Counted from the stretch's first letter, positions 18,869 to 28,368 are shown. The stretch is DNA of 64,000 bases from an uncultured Planctomycetaceae bacterium (GCA_903861195.1 CAIOTJ010000116.1:1-64000); one strand, 5' to 3'. Numbers and translations are program-made. Notes: generated by a model from the letters alone, not told the origin.

Positions 18869-20083
18869 TCACGAAGAGGCCCCCCGTGCCAAGGCTTCCC
18901 GCAGGCCAAGCAGTCTCTGTCCTGCCGCGTGCAGGGTCTCGTCCTTCTTGGCGAACATGAACCGCACCTTTTGACGCCCCTCGGATCGAGGCGAGTAAAA
19001 GCTGCTGCCAGGGACGGCCGAAACCCCCACGGTCTCAATCATGCGTCGCACGAAGGTCACATCGTCGAGCCCCGTCGCGAACGGCGTAATGTCGGTCATC
19101 ACGTAATAGGCTCCTTCGGGAGCCTCGCACTCGAAACCAGCCTGCTGCAGGTAAGGCACAAACAGATCCCGCCGCCGGCGATAATCGTCCTGCAGTTTCT
19201 GGTAATATGAAGAGGGCAATTCGAGTGCCGCCGCTCCCGCCATCTGCAACGGATGCGGAGCCCCGACGGTCAGAAAATCGTGGGCTTTGCGAATCCCGAC
19301 GCTCACGTCAGCCGGCGCGATGCAGTATCCCAGTCGCCAGCCTGTGATGCTGAACGTCTTGGACAATCCACTGATTGTCACCGTCCGTTCCGCCATGCCC
19401 GGTAGAGTCGCGATGCTGATATGAGGCTGGTCCCCAAAGCGGATGTACTCATAGATTTCATCCGACAAGGCGTAGACGTCGTGCTCCACGCAGAGGTCCG
19501 CAATGAATTCCAGCTCTTCCCTCCGGAAGACTTTCCCGGTCGGGTTGTTGGGAGTGTTGAGAATGATGGCCCGGGTCTTCTGCGAGAACGCGTTGCGCAA
19601 CTCCTGGGGGTCGAAACGCCAATCGGGCCAGCGCAGCGGCACCCACCGGGGAGTGGCTCCACTCAACAGCGCATCGGGACCATAGTTCTCATAAAAAGGC
19701 TGAAAAATCACCACCTCATCGCCGGGGTCGATCAGGGCCATCATGGTCGCCATCATGCATTCCGTCGCCCCACAGCAAACTGTGATCTGCGTCTCCGGAT
19801 CGGCCTCAATCCGGTTGAAGAGACTCGCTTTGGCGGCAATCGCGCGACGCAGGGCGGGGGCCCCCCAGGTGATCGCATATTGGTTATACCCATCGCGAAT
19901 GGCCTGACAGGCAGCCTCCCGCACGACCTCTGGGGCATCGAAATCCGGCATCCCCTGCCCCAGGTTGATCGCCCCGTGCTTTTGGGCGATGCGGGTCATC
20001 TCGCGAATCACTGACTCAGTGAAGTACTGGCAACGCTGCGCCAGCCGGGAACGGGGCTGGATGTCTGCGGAGGGAGACGGCAT
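18869..20083 (-). CDS. Class I/II PLP-dependent aminotransferase
   Basis: A 404-residue fold-type I aminotransferase, cytoplasmic. The N-terminal block AINLGQGMPDFDAPE, the cofactor-binding CCGATECMMA, NTPNNPTGKVF and ALSDEIYEYI segments, and the Schiff-base lysine in ISGLSKTFSITGWRLGY are all intact. The closest pattern is the kynurenine/methionine aminotransferase (YbdL/KAT) group, but substrate assignment is not safe. The gene is monocistronic, convergent with the HIT gene and divergent from the aldolase gene. Confidence 0.9.
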   Translation of the reverse strand: MPSPSADIQPRSRLAQRCQYFTESVIREMTRIAQKHGAINLGQGMPDFDAPEVVREAACQAIRDGYNQYAITWGAPALRRAIAAKASLFNRIEADPETQITVCCGATECMMATMMALIDPGDEVVIFQPFYENYGPDALLSGATPRWVPLRWPDWRFDPQELRNAFSQKTRAIILNTPNNPTGKVFRREELEFIADLCVEHDVYALSDEIYEYIRFGDQPHISIATLPGMAERTVTISGLSKTFSITGWRLGYCIAPADVSVGIRKAHDFLTVGAPHPLQMAGAAALELPSSYYQKLQDDYRRRRDLFVPYLQQAGFECEAPEGAYYVMTDITPFATGLDDVTFVRRMIETVGVSAVPGSSFYSPRSEGRQKVRFMFAKKDETLHAAGQRLLGLREALARGASS

Positions 20084-20359
20084 GGGGTGCGATGGAGTGC
20101 AGAGGCGTGAAGTTCTGGAAACTCCAGTCTACCCTCTCCGCCAAGTGTGTCCCATCCTGCCCATGGATGTTTTCGGGGCTCGTCAAACGCCCCCAACGCA
20201 GCCTCGAATCGACCCCACGAACGGTTGCCATTCCGCACCCACCCAAGTGGCCCTTCGGGTCCGCTTGTCCCCCCCGCCGGGCCGCGATACTCTCGCCGTC
20301 TGCTCCGCCGGGAGTGTGTCGTCCCTTCCTCCTTGACCAACGTTTTCTCTGGATCATTC

Positions 20360-21196
20360 ATGCGACGCAACCGCCTGCGGGAGCTGCTCCAAGCCGACCA
20401 ACCCACCCTCGGCACCCACATCCACAGCTCCTGGCCGACGATCATTGAACTGGTTGGTCACTCGGGAATGTTCGATTACGTGGAATTCGTCGGGGAGTAC
20501 GCTCCGTACGATCTCTACGCACTCGAGAATATCGGCCGGGCGATCGATCTCTTTCCCCACATGTCGGGGATGATGAAGATTGAACAGGAGCCCAGGACCT
20601 ATCTGACCATCCGCTCGATCGGCTCGGGGATCCAGAATGTTCTGTTTGCCGACCCCCGCACGAAGCAGGATGTGGAGGAGTGCGTCCGCGCGGTACGTGC
20701 CGAGGCTCCTCACGCCCGGGGCCGCCACGGAGTGGGCATGCGCCGCGATGTCGGGTTCGTCATGGAACCCGGAACCCCCGCCTTCGTCGACGCACTCGAC
20801 CAGGCGGTAATTGCCCTGATGATCGAAAAGGAATCGGCCGTTGAGAACCTCGAAGACCTGCTGTCGGTCCCGGGTGTCGACATGGTTCAGTTTGGTCCAG
20901 CCGATTACTCGATGAGCCTGGGATTGACGGGCCAATTCGCCCACCCGCGGGTGCGTGAGGCCGAGAAGTATGTCATCGAGACCGCTCTCAAAAAGGGGAT
21001 CGCCCCCCGTGCGGAAATCTCGCATCCCGACGAAGCCGCCCGATTTCTGGAGATGGGCGTCAAGCACTTCTGCATCGGGACCGACGTCAGCATCCTGTTT
21101 CAGTGGTTTCGCGATCAGGGGAACGCCATGAACTCCCTGCTCCAGCGTGACGCCCCCCAACCCGATGAAGGCATCCGGTCCAATTACCGCCGCTGA
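20360..21196 (+). CDS. HpcH/HpaI-family aldolase
   Basis: Class II (metal-dependent) pyruvate aldolase TIM barrel of about 278 residues from ATG 20360. An in-frame ATG at 20147 would add an unlikely Pro/Arg-rich leader. LGTHIHSSWPTIIELVGHSG, where His is the expected base, EFVGEYAPYD, and VDMVQFGPADYSMSLG match the family; EISHPDEAARFLEMG follows. Members cleave or form 2-keto-3-deoxy sugar acids. The amidohydrolase 112 bases downstream resembles lactonases, so the pair may act in one sugar-acid route. Confidence 0.85.
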   Translation: MRRNRLRELLQADQPTLGTHIHSSWPTIIELVGHSGMFDYVEFVGEYAPYDLYALENIGRAIDLFPHMSGMMKIEQEPRTYLTIRSIGSGIQNVLFADPRTKQDVEECVRAVRAEAPHARGRHGVGMRRDVGFVMEPGTPAFVDALDQAVIALMIEKESAVENLEDLLSVPGVDMVQFGPADYSMSLGLTGQFAHPRVREAEKYVIETALKKGIAPRAEISHPDEAARFLEMGVKHFCIGTDVSILFQWFRDQGNAMNSLLQRDAPQPDEGIRSNYRR

Positions 21197-21308
21197 TTGG
21201 CACGATTGTGGTGCCCCCCCCACTCCGGGTTGCCGTTCCGAACCGGTGCCGTCCCGAAGCCGGTTGCACCGCTGCGGATCCCGACCCCCGACTCCCGAGA
21301 GAGACCCC

Positions 21309-22292
21309 ATGCGGCATCCAGTTGGCAACTCGCAATCCCGCCGCGATTTCCTGGCGACCGCATTGGCGGCGGGAGTGGCCTTGACCTCGCAGACCCCGGG
21401 CCGAGCGTCGGAGACGGGCGACAGTGCGGCGGAAATTCCCACGATCGATACCCACACCCACTTTTACGATCCCCAGCGCCCCGAGGGAGTTCCGTGGCCC
21501 TCCCGGGATGATCCGTTTCTCTATCGCACGGTGCTTCCGCCGGAGTATCGGAAGCTGTCTCAACCCTTGGGGGTAGTGGGCACCGTCGTCGTGGAGGCGA
21601 GTCCCTGGCTCGAAGACAATCAATGGTTGCTGGATCTGGCGGAGTCGGATCCCTTTGTCGTGGGAATCGTTGGTCAACTTTCTCCCGGCAGTCCTGGGTT
21701 CCAGAAGCACCTGGAGCGGTTCGCCGCCAGCCGGCTCTTTCGGGGCATTCGGATTGCGGGAGGCAACCTCCTTCAGCAACTTGAAACCGCCGCATTCCTG
21801 GCCGACTTGCGCCAGCTGCAGTCGCTCGATCTCACACTCGACATCAACGGGGGTCCCGAGATGTTGAGTCCCATCCGCCGGCTGGCCGAATTGCTGCCCG
21901 ATCTCAAGATCGTCGTCAATCACCTCGCCAACGTACGGATTGACGGACAGACTCCCCCCCAGGCCTGGCGCACCGATCTGTTGGCCCTGAAAAAGCATCT
22001 CCGGGTCTGGTGCAAAGTATCGGCCCTGGTGGAAGGCGCATCTCGCCCCGACACCAAATCGCCCACCTTGCCGGACTTTTACCGTCCTGTGTTCGAAACG
22101 GCATTCGCAGCGTTTGGAGACAGACGGTTGATTTACGGGAGCAATTGGCCGGTGAGTGCCCGATTCAACAGCTACCCGGAGGTGCACCAACTGGCACTCG
22201 CACTCGCCCGGGACCATGGCGCCGCCTTTGCCCAACGGCTGATGCACGACAATTCCCAGGACGCCTATTCCTGGAAGGCCCGCAAATCCTGA
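21309..22292 (+). CDS. Tat-exported amidohydrolase (L-fuconolactonase-like)
   Basis: A 327-residue amidohydrolase_2 TIM barrel. From ATG 21309 the protein begins with a twin-arginine signal (QSRRDFLATALAAG) and then IDTHTHFYDPQRPEGVPWP, the metal-binding strand-1 motif typical of the L-fuconolactonase/2-pyrone-4,6-dicarboxylate lactonase group. IVVNHLANVRID and YGSNWPVS mark the later active-site strands. Export suggests lactone or ester hydrolysis in the periplasm, whereas the upstream aldolase is cytoplasmic, so a joint pathway is only inferred. The gene is probably co-transcribed with the aldolase. Confidence 0.85.
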   Translation: MRHPVGNSQSRRDFLATALAAGVALTSQTPGRASETGDSAAEIPTIDTHTHFYDPQRPEGVPWPSRDDPFLYRTVLPPEYRKLSQPLGVVGTVVVEASPWLEDNQWLLDLAESDPFVVGIVGQLSPGSPGFQKHLERFAASRLFRGIRIAGGNLLQQLETAAFLADLRQLQSLDLTLDINGGPEMLSPIRRLAELLPDLKIVVNHLANVRIDGQTPPQAWRTDLLALKKHLRVWCKVSALVEGASRPDTKSPTLPDFYRPVFETAFAAFGDRRLIYGSNWPVSARFNSYPEVHQLALALARDHGAAFAQRLMHDNSQDAYSWKARKS

Positions 22293-22336
22293 GGCGTTCG
22301 GGGGTCGACAGCGCGGTGACCGAAGCGGTTCCGCAC

Positions 22337-22389
22337 TCAAGACGGTCTGAAATTCAGACGTGGTCCGGGTTCAATCCCGACCGTCTTGA
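22337..22389. terminator. Nested inverted repeat between convergent genes, possible bidirectional terminator
   Basis: TCAAGACGGTC (22337-22347) pairs with GACCGTCTTGA (22379-22389), 11 bp perfect. Inside it GTCTGAA/TTCAGAC (22345-22359) forms a competing small hairpin. It spans the end of the beta-RFAP synthase gene and the gap after the amidohydrolase gene. No T-tract is present on either strand, so the terminator role is inferred from position. Confidence 0.4.
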
Positions 22390-23360
22390 TCGCCATGGAC
22401 CTGAATCACAGCCCCGTGATTGAGTGGACGGGTGCAAATCACTTGACAGGCCCCGCCAATCGGATCCCGACTGAGCCAGCGGATCAAATCCGCCGCATCG
22501 CGTTCATGGGGTTGAATCACGGCGAGGGTTGGCCCCCAGGATGTCTGGGCCACCCCCGGGACTCCCCGCTCTCGCAAGGCGGCGGCCAAAGTCCTGGCCT
22601 GGGGATGTGCGAAGACCCCCCCCTGCACGGGCGCAAAATACTCGCCGACTCGGTGGCCATATTCCCACAGTCCCTCGGCAAATCCCCGAAAATCCCGTTC
22701 CTGTGCGGCGGGAAGAATCTCCCGAACCACCAATCCGCACAGTTCCGCGGTCAGGCCGCCGGACATGGGAGGCAAACTCGCAAAGGCCGACACCTCCTCA
22801 CTCCCCGAGACCCCCACGTCGTCGCGGGGTCGCACCAGAACCCAGCGCCAGTCGCGGGGCAACTCGGTTCGGGCCACGAGGCAGCCCACAGCCTGCCCGG
22901 GGAGCTTGCCCGCCTCCAGCAACAGACCGCCCTGATCAAACCCATGAATTCCCAAGGCAGATCGGCCACCTCGCCCGATCCCTTGGGCCAACTGGAACGC
23001 GGGAGGAACACTCTGCCCGGCCGCTCGACACACCCCGGCGGCAATCGCCAGAGCCAGTTGTGTACCCGTGCCAAATCCACAATGCGCAGGAGGGACCTTG
23101 CGCAACTCAACCCGAAACCCAGACCGGGCGGGAGGGGGCAGTTGATTGCTGATTGTGTCCAACGTGCTCCGGATCCGGTCGGTCCAGTCCTCGTCCGCCA
23201 GAATCTCGTTCTGCACCCCCCTCTGGACCACAACCTCGAGGCCCGGGTCCTGGATCATCACCCCGAGACCACCAAACTGGCGGCCCGAGGTCGCTCCCGC
23301 CGCCAGCGGACCAAAGTGCAGTCGGGCACCTGTTGTCACCGAAACGCAAACACTGGGCAC
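22371..23360 (-). CDS. Beta-ribofuranosylaminobenzene 5'-phosphate (beta-RFAP) synthase
   Basis: GHMP-kinase-fold enzyme that condenses a p-aminobenzoate-type acceptor with PRPP, releasing CO2 and pyrophosphate: the first committed step of methanopterin synthesis. The 329 residues include TGARLHFGPLAAG at the N-terminus, RGGRSALGIHGFDQGGLLLEAG, and the GHMP-like loop AHCGFGTGTQLALAIAAG. Planctomycetes are known to carry H4MPT-linked C1 genes, so this fits the host. The start is GTG at 23360, four bases after the MFS stop, so it is the last gene of the transporter operon. The other H4MPT genes are not in this window. Confidence 0.9.
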   Translation of the reverse strand: MPSVCVSVTTGARLHFGPLAAGATSGRQFGGLGVMIQDPGLEVVVQRGVQNEILADEDWTDRIRSTLDTISNQLPPPARSGFRVELRKVPPAHCGFGTGTQLALAIAAGVCRAAGQSVPPAFQLAQGIGRGGRSALGIHGFDQGGLLLEAGKLPGQAVGCLVARTELPRDWRWVLVRPRDDVGVSGSEEVSAFASLPPMSGGLTAELCGLVVREILPAAQERDFRGFAEGLWEYGHRVGEYFAPVQGGVFAHPQARTLAAALRERGVPGVAQTSWGPTLAVIQPHERDAADLIRWLSRDPIGGACQVICTRPLNHGAVIQVHGDQDGRD

Positions 23361-23364
23361 GCTT

Positions 23365-24987
23365 TCACTCGGGCAGGGGGCGACCGCGGGTCTCAGGAGC
23401 CAGCCAAATCACGAGCAAACCCAGTAGATAGACCAGACTCATGGTACTGCAGGCCGCCGGATAACCACCCGCCATGGGAATACCCAGGAGTTTCACGCCA
23501 TTGGGGAACAGGGATGTCAGAACTCCTGACTGCAGGGCCCCGACAGCGGCCAGAATCCGCCCGAAATTGAAACCGAATCCCTGCCCTGTGGCCCGCACCG
23601 AAGTTCCAAACAATTCGGGCAGATAGAGAGGCAACCAACCATAGAACGAGGCCGTGGTGGCCCCCAGCAGGAAGGCCGAAACCAGGAACTGCGTGTTGTA
23701 TTCACTATTGCCCCCGTAGAACCACAACGTGGCCGCCAGAGACATGACACACAGGGCAAAATACGAGATTCGTCGTCCGAAGAGATTGCCCGCCATGGCG
23801 GCGGCAATGGTCCCCACACAGGCTCCAGCGGCCGAAAAGATCTGTGTCCATTCACGGGCGGTGCTGCCTGCGATCCCGTTCGTCAGCTTGCCTGCCCAAG
23901 CGGCCGCCCACTGGGCCGAAGCCCACGTCCCCAGCAGGGCAATTCCCGACAGCAGGGCGGCGATCAGCATTCGTCCCAGGATGGGTCTGGTCTCAGAGGG
24001 GCGCCCCGCAGCCGCGGTTGACCGCATCACAAACCGCAGCACCGGATAGGTATATCCGATGGTCGCAACGAGCAGCCCGACCGCAATCGATCCCCAGCGG
24101 ACAAGACCAAGATTCTGCCCCATCCAGCTTTCGGGATGACTCTTCGACCAGTCCTGCGCCCACGCCAGAATGATCAAGCCTGGCCCGAAGGCCCCCACCA
24201 GCACTCCGAACAGATCAGCCGCCTTCCAATGCGAGGTTGTCCCACGGGAATTCTGCTCCTGCCACTTTTCCGATTCCGGTACGAAGAGCCGAAAGAAGAA
24301 GGTCAGGATCGCCGGGGTGGTTCCCATAATCATCAACAGTCGCCACCCCTTGAACGCCACCAGCGACTGCACAGTCTCGACTCCCACTCCCCAACCCAGC
24401 AGGGTTTTTTCGACGGTGGTCAGCCAGGCGGCCAGAACGAGCCCGACAAACCCGACCAGCATGTAACCCACATTGGCGGCCGCGCCAATCAGCCCGGCCA
24501 TGAGCGCTCGCGACCGATTGGGCCACACCTCCATCACCAGGGCCACCCCCAAGGCCCACTCGCCCCCCATCCCCAGCGACGCCACAAACCGCAACACAGC
24601 CAACTGCAGCGGCGTGGCGGCGAAGCCGCACAACCCGGTGAAGACCGCATACGTGAGCACGGACAGGGACATGGCGCGGACGCGGCCAATCCGGTCTCCC
24701 AACCATCCAAACAGAACCCCGCCCGTCGCCGCCCCCACCAGGAACATCGCAATGACGATGCCGAAGTAGAGCGCGATCTGGTCTTCCTCGGGCTTGCTCG
24801 GAGCACTGCCGAATCCCAACAGATCCTGCATCGCCGCGCGGCCCACCATCGAAAACAGGCCCATCTCGGCCCCATCGAACAACCACCCCAACAGGGCGGC
24901 CAGCAGGGCCATCCATCGTCCGGCAGACGTGATCGCTCCCGAGGAGGCCGTCTCAGGCGCCAGACTGGTTGTCTTCGCGGAACTCAT
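23365..24987 (-). CDS. MFS transporter
   Basis: A 540-residue major facilitator with 12 or more transmembrane helices. FGWLGDRIGRVRAMSLSV after helix 2 is the classical MFS loop motif (GxxxDRxGRR). MGGEWALGVALVMEVWPNRSRA resembles the metabolite:H+ and sugar-carrier subfamilies, and GFGFNFGRILAAVGAL lies in the second half. Its ATG overlaps the SSS symporter stop by four bases (24984-24987). The substrate is unknown; the position between an SSS carrier and beta-RFAP synthase may be coincidental. Confidence 0.88.
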   Translation of the reverse strand: MSSAKTTSLAPETASSGAITSAGRWMALLAALLGWLFDGAEMGLFSMVGRAAMQDLLGFGSAPSKPEEDQIALYFGIVIAMFLVGAATGGVLFGWLGDRIGRVRAMSLSVLTYAVFTGLCGFAATPLQLAVLRFVASLGMGGEWALGVALVMEVWPNRSRALMAGLIGAAANVGYMLVGFVGLVLAAWLTTVEKTLLGWGVGVETVQSLVAFKGWRLLMIMGTTPAILTFFFRLFVPESEKWQEQNSRGTTSHWKAADLFGVLVGAFGPGLIILAWAQDWSKSHPESWMGQNLGLVRWGSIAVGLLVATIGYTYPVLRFVMRSTAAAGRPSETRPILGRMLIAALLSGIALLGTWASAQWAAAWAGKLTNGIAGSTAREWTQIFSAAGACVGTIAAAMAGNLFGRRISYFALCVMSLAATLWFYGGNSEYNTQFLVSAFLLGATTASFYGWLPLYLPELFGTSVRATGQGFGFNFGRILAAVGALQSGVLTSLFPNGVKLLGIPMAGGYPAACSTMSLVYLLGLLVIWLAPETRGRPLPE

Positions 24988-26855
24988 GCAGTCGCTTCCT
25001 TGGCGGGGCGTTCAAGATCAAACAGCCGCGAAATCGTCTCCGCGGAAGGAGGCGCCGTGAGCAGGCTCACGACAATTCCCAACCCGGCCGACACCAGCAA
25101 ACCCCAGATCAACGGATCCAAACCCAGCAGGTAGAACGGGCGAAACGCCGAAGCCGCTCCAATCGATTGGCTGCCGAATCCCCGGGCTCCCAGCACATAC
25201 ATCAGCACCATGGTCCCCGCGCCACCGACCATCGCGGCGACCATCCCGGCCACAGTCGCCCGGCGCCAATAGGCCAGCATGATCGCGGGGATACAAAATG
25301 TCGCGGCCGCCCCGGTCCCACTGAAAACCACGATGACCTGCAGGTAGGCCACGGGCCGGATGTTGGCGAGCACCGCCACCACACCAATGCCGATCATCGT
25401 CAGGTACGAGAGCCGCCGCAGTTCGTGGGTGCCCGCCGAGGGATTGATAAATCGCTGATACACGTCGCGCACCAAGCCCGAAGCGATCACCACGAGATAG
25501 GAACTCACCGTCGCCATGACCGCCCCAAAGGGAGCCGCGAGGATCAATCCAGCGATGATCGATCCCCCGGGCAACCGCGATGTGGTCATGATCGACAACT
25601 CCGGGATGATCGAATCGGTCTTCCCTGCGGGAAGATCGGGGATCAGCGCCCGGCCACAGATGCAGATTACAACCAGGGGCATGTAAATCAGCAGGTTGTA
25701 ACCTGCCAGCAGGTAGATCGACTTGCGGATCACCTCGGTCCCCTTCCCGGCCATGATCCGCACCATCCCGGCCGGCGAACCCACACCGGAATAGACCCAG
25801 ACCCAGAAGAAGGAGAACGCCAGGCTCACCGGCATGAACATCCGTCCGGTCCCAGTCGGATCATATCCGGGCCCCATCGCGTAGGTCGGGCCCAACCGCT
25901 CAACCGCCATTCGGGTCGCCGCCTCGGGACCGCCCGATGAACTGACGACCAAGAACAGCAGCAGCATCACTCCCAACAACATCAGCACGCTCTGAAACAA
26001 ATCGGTCCAGACCGCCGCCAGGAACCCTCCCAGCAGCGTGTAACTGACGACTGTCACGGTGAAGACTCCCAACCCGACCAGGTACTGCCAGTCCAGTTGC
26101 TCGGAGGCCGCCACCACGGCAGGACCGTACTGATTCAGCCCTGCATCCCCCAGAACCTTGCCAACTTCCGCCTTCAGGTCCTTTTCGGCATCAAATCCCC
26201 GGTCTTCCAACGGGGCCAGCCTGGCGATGACGTCGGCCGGAACTCCCCGCTCTCCCAGCTTTTCCAGGGCCGCTGAGTTGAGTTTGTAGGCGGGAATATC
26301 TTCGGCCATCTCACGGGAACCAGCCCCCGGCCAGGAATGCTTCATGACCACCGCTCCCGCCTTGAACTGGGCCACCATCATGAACGACATGTAGAACATG
26401 ATCAGCAGTGACGCCAACAATCCCAATCCGGGACTGTTGAACCGGGCCCGAAACAGGTCGGGAACGGTAATGGCTCCCGTCCGTCTCGAAAGCTGGGCCA
26501 GGCGTTTGCCCAAGATGCCAAACCCCGTAATCGGCACGACCATATAGCCGCAGATCCACAACGCCACCACCCAGCCATGGGAGTAGACGAGGGAAGGAAA
26601 CCCCATGAAGGTTCCGCCGGACTGCACGGTGGCAGTCAGGGCCAGAGCCCAGGCCCCCAGTCCCCGGTTCCCCAGGAAAAACCCCTGCATGAAGCTGCTC
26701 TTCTGCATCGCCTTGTTCGCAAGCCAGCCGATCCACATCGAGGCCGCAATGAACAACACGAGGGCGACCAGAGTTCCCCAGTCAGACGGTTGAGTGGTCT
26801 TCACTCCCCAGAGGGGAAGTACAGCAGCGGCAAAACACAGCGCACTGGCCATCAT
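24984..26855 (-). CDS. SSS-family sodium:solute symporter (PanF-like)
   Basis: A 623-residue inner-membrane symporter. GFFLGNRGLGAWALALTATVQSGGTFMGFPSLVYSHG is the conserved helix 1-2 region; FLAAVWTDLFQSVLML and APFGAVMATVSSYLVVIASGLVRDVY are SSS signatures, the last carrying residues near the Na2 site. About 90 residues (near 180-255) form a charged loop not typical of PanF. The upstream DUF997 protein is the kind of small subunit found with PanF, so pantothenate or a related carboxylate is a reasonable but unproven substrate. The start is ATG 26855, three bases after the DUF997 stop. Confidence 0.87.
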   Translation of the reverse strand: MMASALCFAAAVLPLWGVKTTQPSDWGTLVALVLFIAASMWIGWLANKAMQKSSFMQGFFLGNRGLGAWALALTATVQSGGTFMGFPSLVYSHGWVVALWICGYMVVPITGFGILGKRLAQLSRRTGAITVPDLFRARFNSPGLGLLASLLIMFYMSFMMVAQFKAGAVVMKHSWPGAGSREMAEDIPAYKLNSAALEKLGERGVPADVIARLAPLEDRGFDAEKDLKAEVGKVLGDAGLNQYGPAVVAASEQLDWQYLVGLGVFTVTVVSYTLLGGFLAAVWTDLFQSVLMLLGVMLLLFLVVSSSGGPEAATRMAVERLGPTYAMGPGYDPTGTGRMFMPVSLAFSFFWVWVYSGVGSPAGMVRIMAGKGTEVIRKSIYLLAGYNLLIYMPLVVICICGRALIPDLPAGKTDSIIPELSIMTTSRLPGGSIIAGLILAAPFGAVMATVSSYLVVIASGLVRDVYQRFINPSAGTHELRRLSYLTMIGIGVVAVLANIRPVAYLQVIVVFSGTGAAATFCIPAIMLAYWRRATVAGMVAAMVGGAGTMVLMYVLGARGFGSQSIGAASAFRPFYLLGLDPLIWGLLVSAGLGIVVSLLTAPPSAETISRLFDLERPAKEATA

Positions 26856-26858
26856 GAC

Positions 26859-27161
26859 TCAACCCCCCAATCCCAGTTCGTCTTCCTGCTCAGGGAGTTC
26901 CTCTCCCAGATCTTCATCGCGCATGAAGCGCGAACCAAACCACAGGGAGACCACGCTGCACACCACCCAGGGGCAGACGATCCCGTAGAAAACCCAATCC
27001 GGAAAACCCAGCACAAACTTCAGATCGGAGACATCGCGGCCATATCCATACAGGCTACAGACACCAATCGTGTAGGTCATCGCCAGCAGCCAGATGGCGA
27101 ACACCACCCACGCCTCGCGGCGGGCACTGTGAAGGGCCGGATCCTCGGTTCGGTTGCTCAT
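26859..27161 (-). CDS. DUF997-like small membrane protein
   Basis: A 100-residue protein from ATG 27161 with two transmembrane helices: AWVVFAIWLLAMTYTIGVCSLYGYG, and a second starting near PDWVFYGIVCPWVVCSVVSLWFG. A charged acidic tail ends in EDELGLGG. The arrangement before an SSS symporter matches the YhdT/DUF997 family that precedes panF. It is the first gene of the four-gene minus-strand operon and divergent from the DUF374 gene. Confidence 0.75.
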   Translation of the reverse strand: MSNRTEDPALHSARREAWVVFAIWLLAMTYTIGVCSLYGYGRDVSDLKFVLGFPDWVFYGIVCPWVVCSVVSLWFGSRFMRDEDLGEELPEQEDELGLGG

Positions 27162-27324
27162 GGCCCGAATCCTAACCAACGCCCCGCCCGCTGTGTATCG
27201 ACCCATCGAAAGTTCCTCATACCAGAACTGAGGTTCCCCCGATGCCCCCCTCCCCCTATCATCCCCCAACGCTGCGGCCACGAGGGTCCGCCGGCCCGGG
27301 AGACGTTGTCAGGGAGTGATGTCC

Positions 27325-28047
27325 ATGCGTATTCGCAGCCCCAGATTGACCGCCGCGATCGGCTGGTCCGCCGCCGTGGTGTTTCGCCAACTGGCACGCA
27401 CCCTGCATTACGAATTGCTGATGGACGAACCGGGGCTCGACCCCTCCGGCGACGTCGCTGAGCCGTTCATCTACGCCCTGTGGCATGATCAGATCCTCCC
27501 TCCTCTGGCCCGCCATACGCTGACCCAGCCTCCCGTCGCGGCGCTGGTCAGCCGGCACCAGGACGGGTCGTACCTCGTGGAATTCATGAAATACAGTGGG
27601 ATTCGCGCGGTTCGCGGATCGTCGGCTCGCGGCGGCGATCAGGCCCTGCGGGAACTGCTCGATGTGCCGCCAGAATACCGGATCTTCATCACCCCCGACG
27701 GTCCCCGCGGCCCCCATCATCAACTGAAGGCCGGTCCCACCTACCTGGCGTCGCGTTCAGGCCGGCGGATTGTGCCAGTGGTGACCGCCGTCCCTGGCTG
27801 CTGGTACAAGTCCGGCAGCTGGACAGGCCTGCAGATCCCCAAACCATTTTCCACAGTCTATTTTCGCCTCGGGAAACCTCTGGCGGTCCCCCCCGATCTG
27901 GGCCGCGACGAGCTCGCGCAATATACCCAGCGGCTGCAATCCCAACTGGAAGCCCTCGAAGCCGATCTGGCCGAAAAACTGGGAGGAGACGCCGTCATTG
28001 CTCCCCTCCCCGCGATCAACACCAAAGCATCACGTCGGGCGGCCTGA
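27325..28047 (+). CDS. DUF374 lysophospholipid acyltransferase family protein
   Basis: About 240 residues. ALWHDQILPPL carries the acyltransferase HxxxxD-like block in its DUF374 form; SRHQDGSYLVEFMKYSGIRAVRGSS and ITPDGPRGPHHQLKAG are the other family blocks. Members act on lipid A or phospholipid precursors at the inner membrane. Start choice: AGGGAG at 27311-27316 sits eight bases before ATG 27325, better than the in-frame GTG at 27316 or ATG at 27319. It stands alone. Confidence 0.9.
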   Translation: MRIRSPRLTAAIGWSAAVVFRQLARTLHYELLMDEPGLDPSGDVAEPFIYALWHDQILPPLARHTLTQPPVAALVSRHQDGSYLVEFMKYSGIRAVRGSSARGGDQALRELLDVPPEYRIFITPDGPRGPHHQLKAGPTYLASRSGRRIVPVVTAVPGCWYKSGSWTGLQIPKPFSTVYFRLGKPLAVPPDLGRDELAQYTQRLQSQLEALEADLAEKLGGDAVIAPLPAINTKASRRAA

Positions 28048-28368
28048 GCCAGACTGGGAGGAACTGCTTCCCGGTTCCCAGCGTCCTCAAGGCTGCCGCC
28101 CTGCAGACCGGAGACGGTCCGTTATTTTGAATTCAGCGCGCCCGAACATCGCCCCGCAAATGTCGCCCCGCGGGCTCGTCCCGGACGCCTGCAACGGCGG
28201 TCACTGATCCCGAACGATCGTTGGGATACACCGCGGCCCGTCTCGACAAGCGACTTCTCCCGGCCCCCTGCTGAACCAGACCATCCAGCCCCTCGATTGG
28301 GATCGAAGAGCTGGACTCGGTTGCGGCACTCCGCTGGTCCGGTACGAGGCAGTCGACCAGCCTCCCGA
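28048..28368. other. Convergent intergenic region, no gene recognised
   Basis: About 320 bases between the DUF374 gene and the efflux permease gene, which are convergent. I see only an imperfect palindrome at 28207-28227 (ATCCC, then AACGATCGTT, then GGGAT with one bulged base). No coding region or T-tract terminator is supported. Confidence 0.45.
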
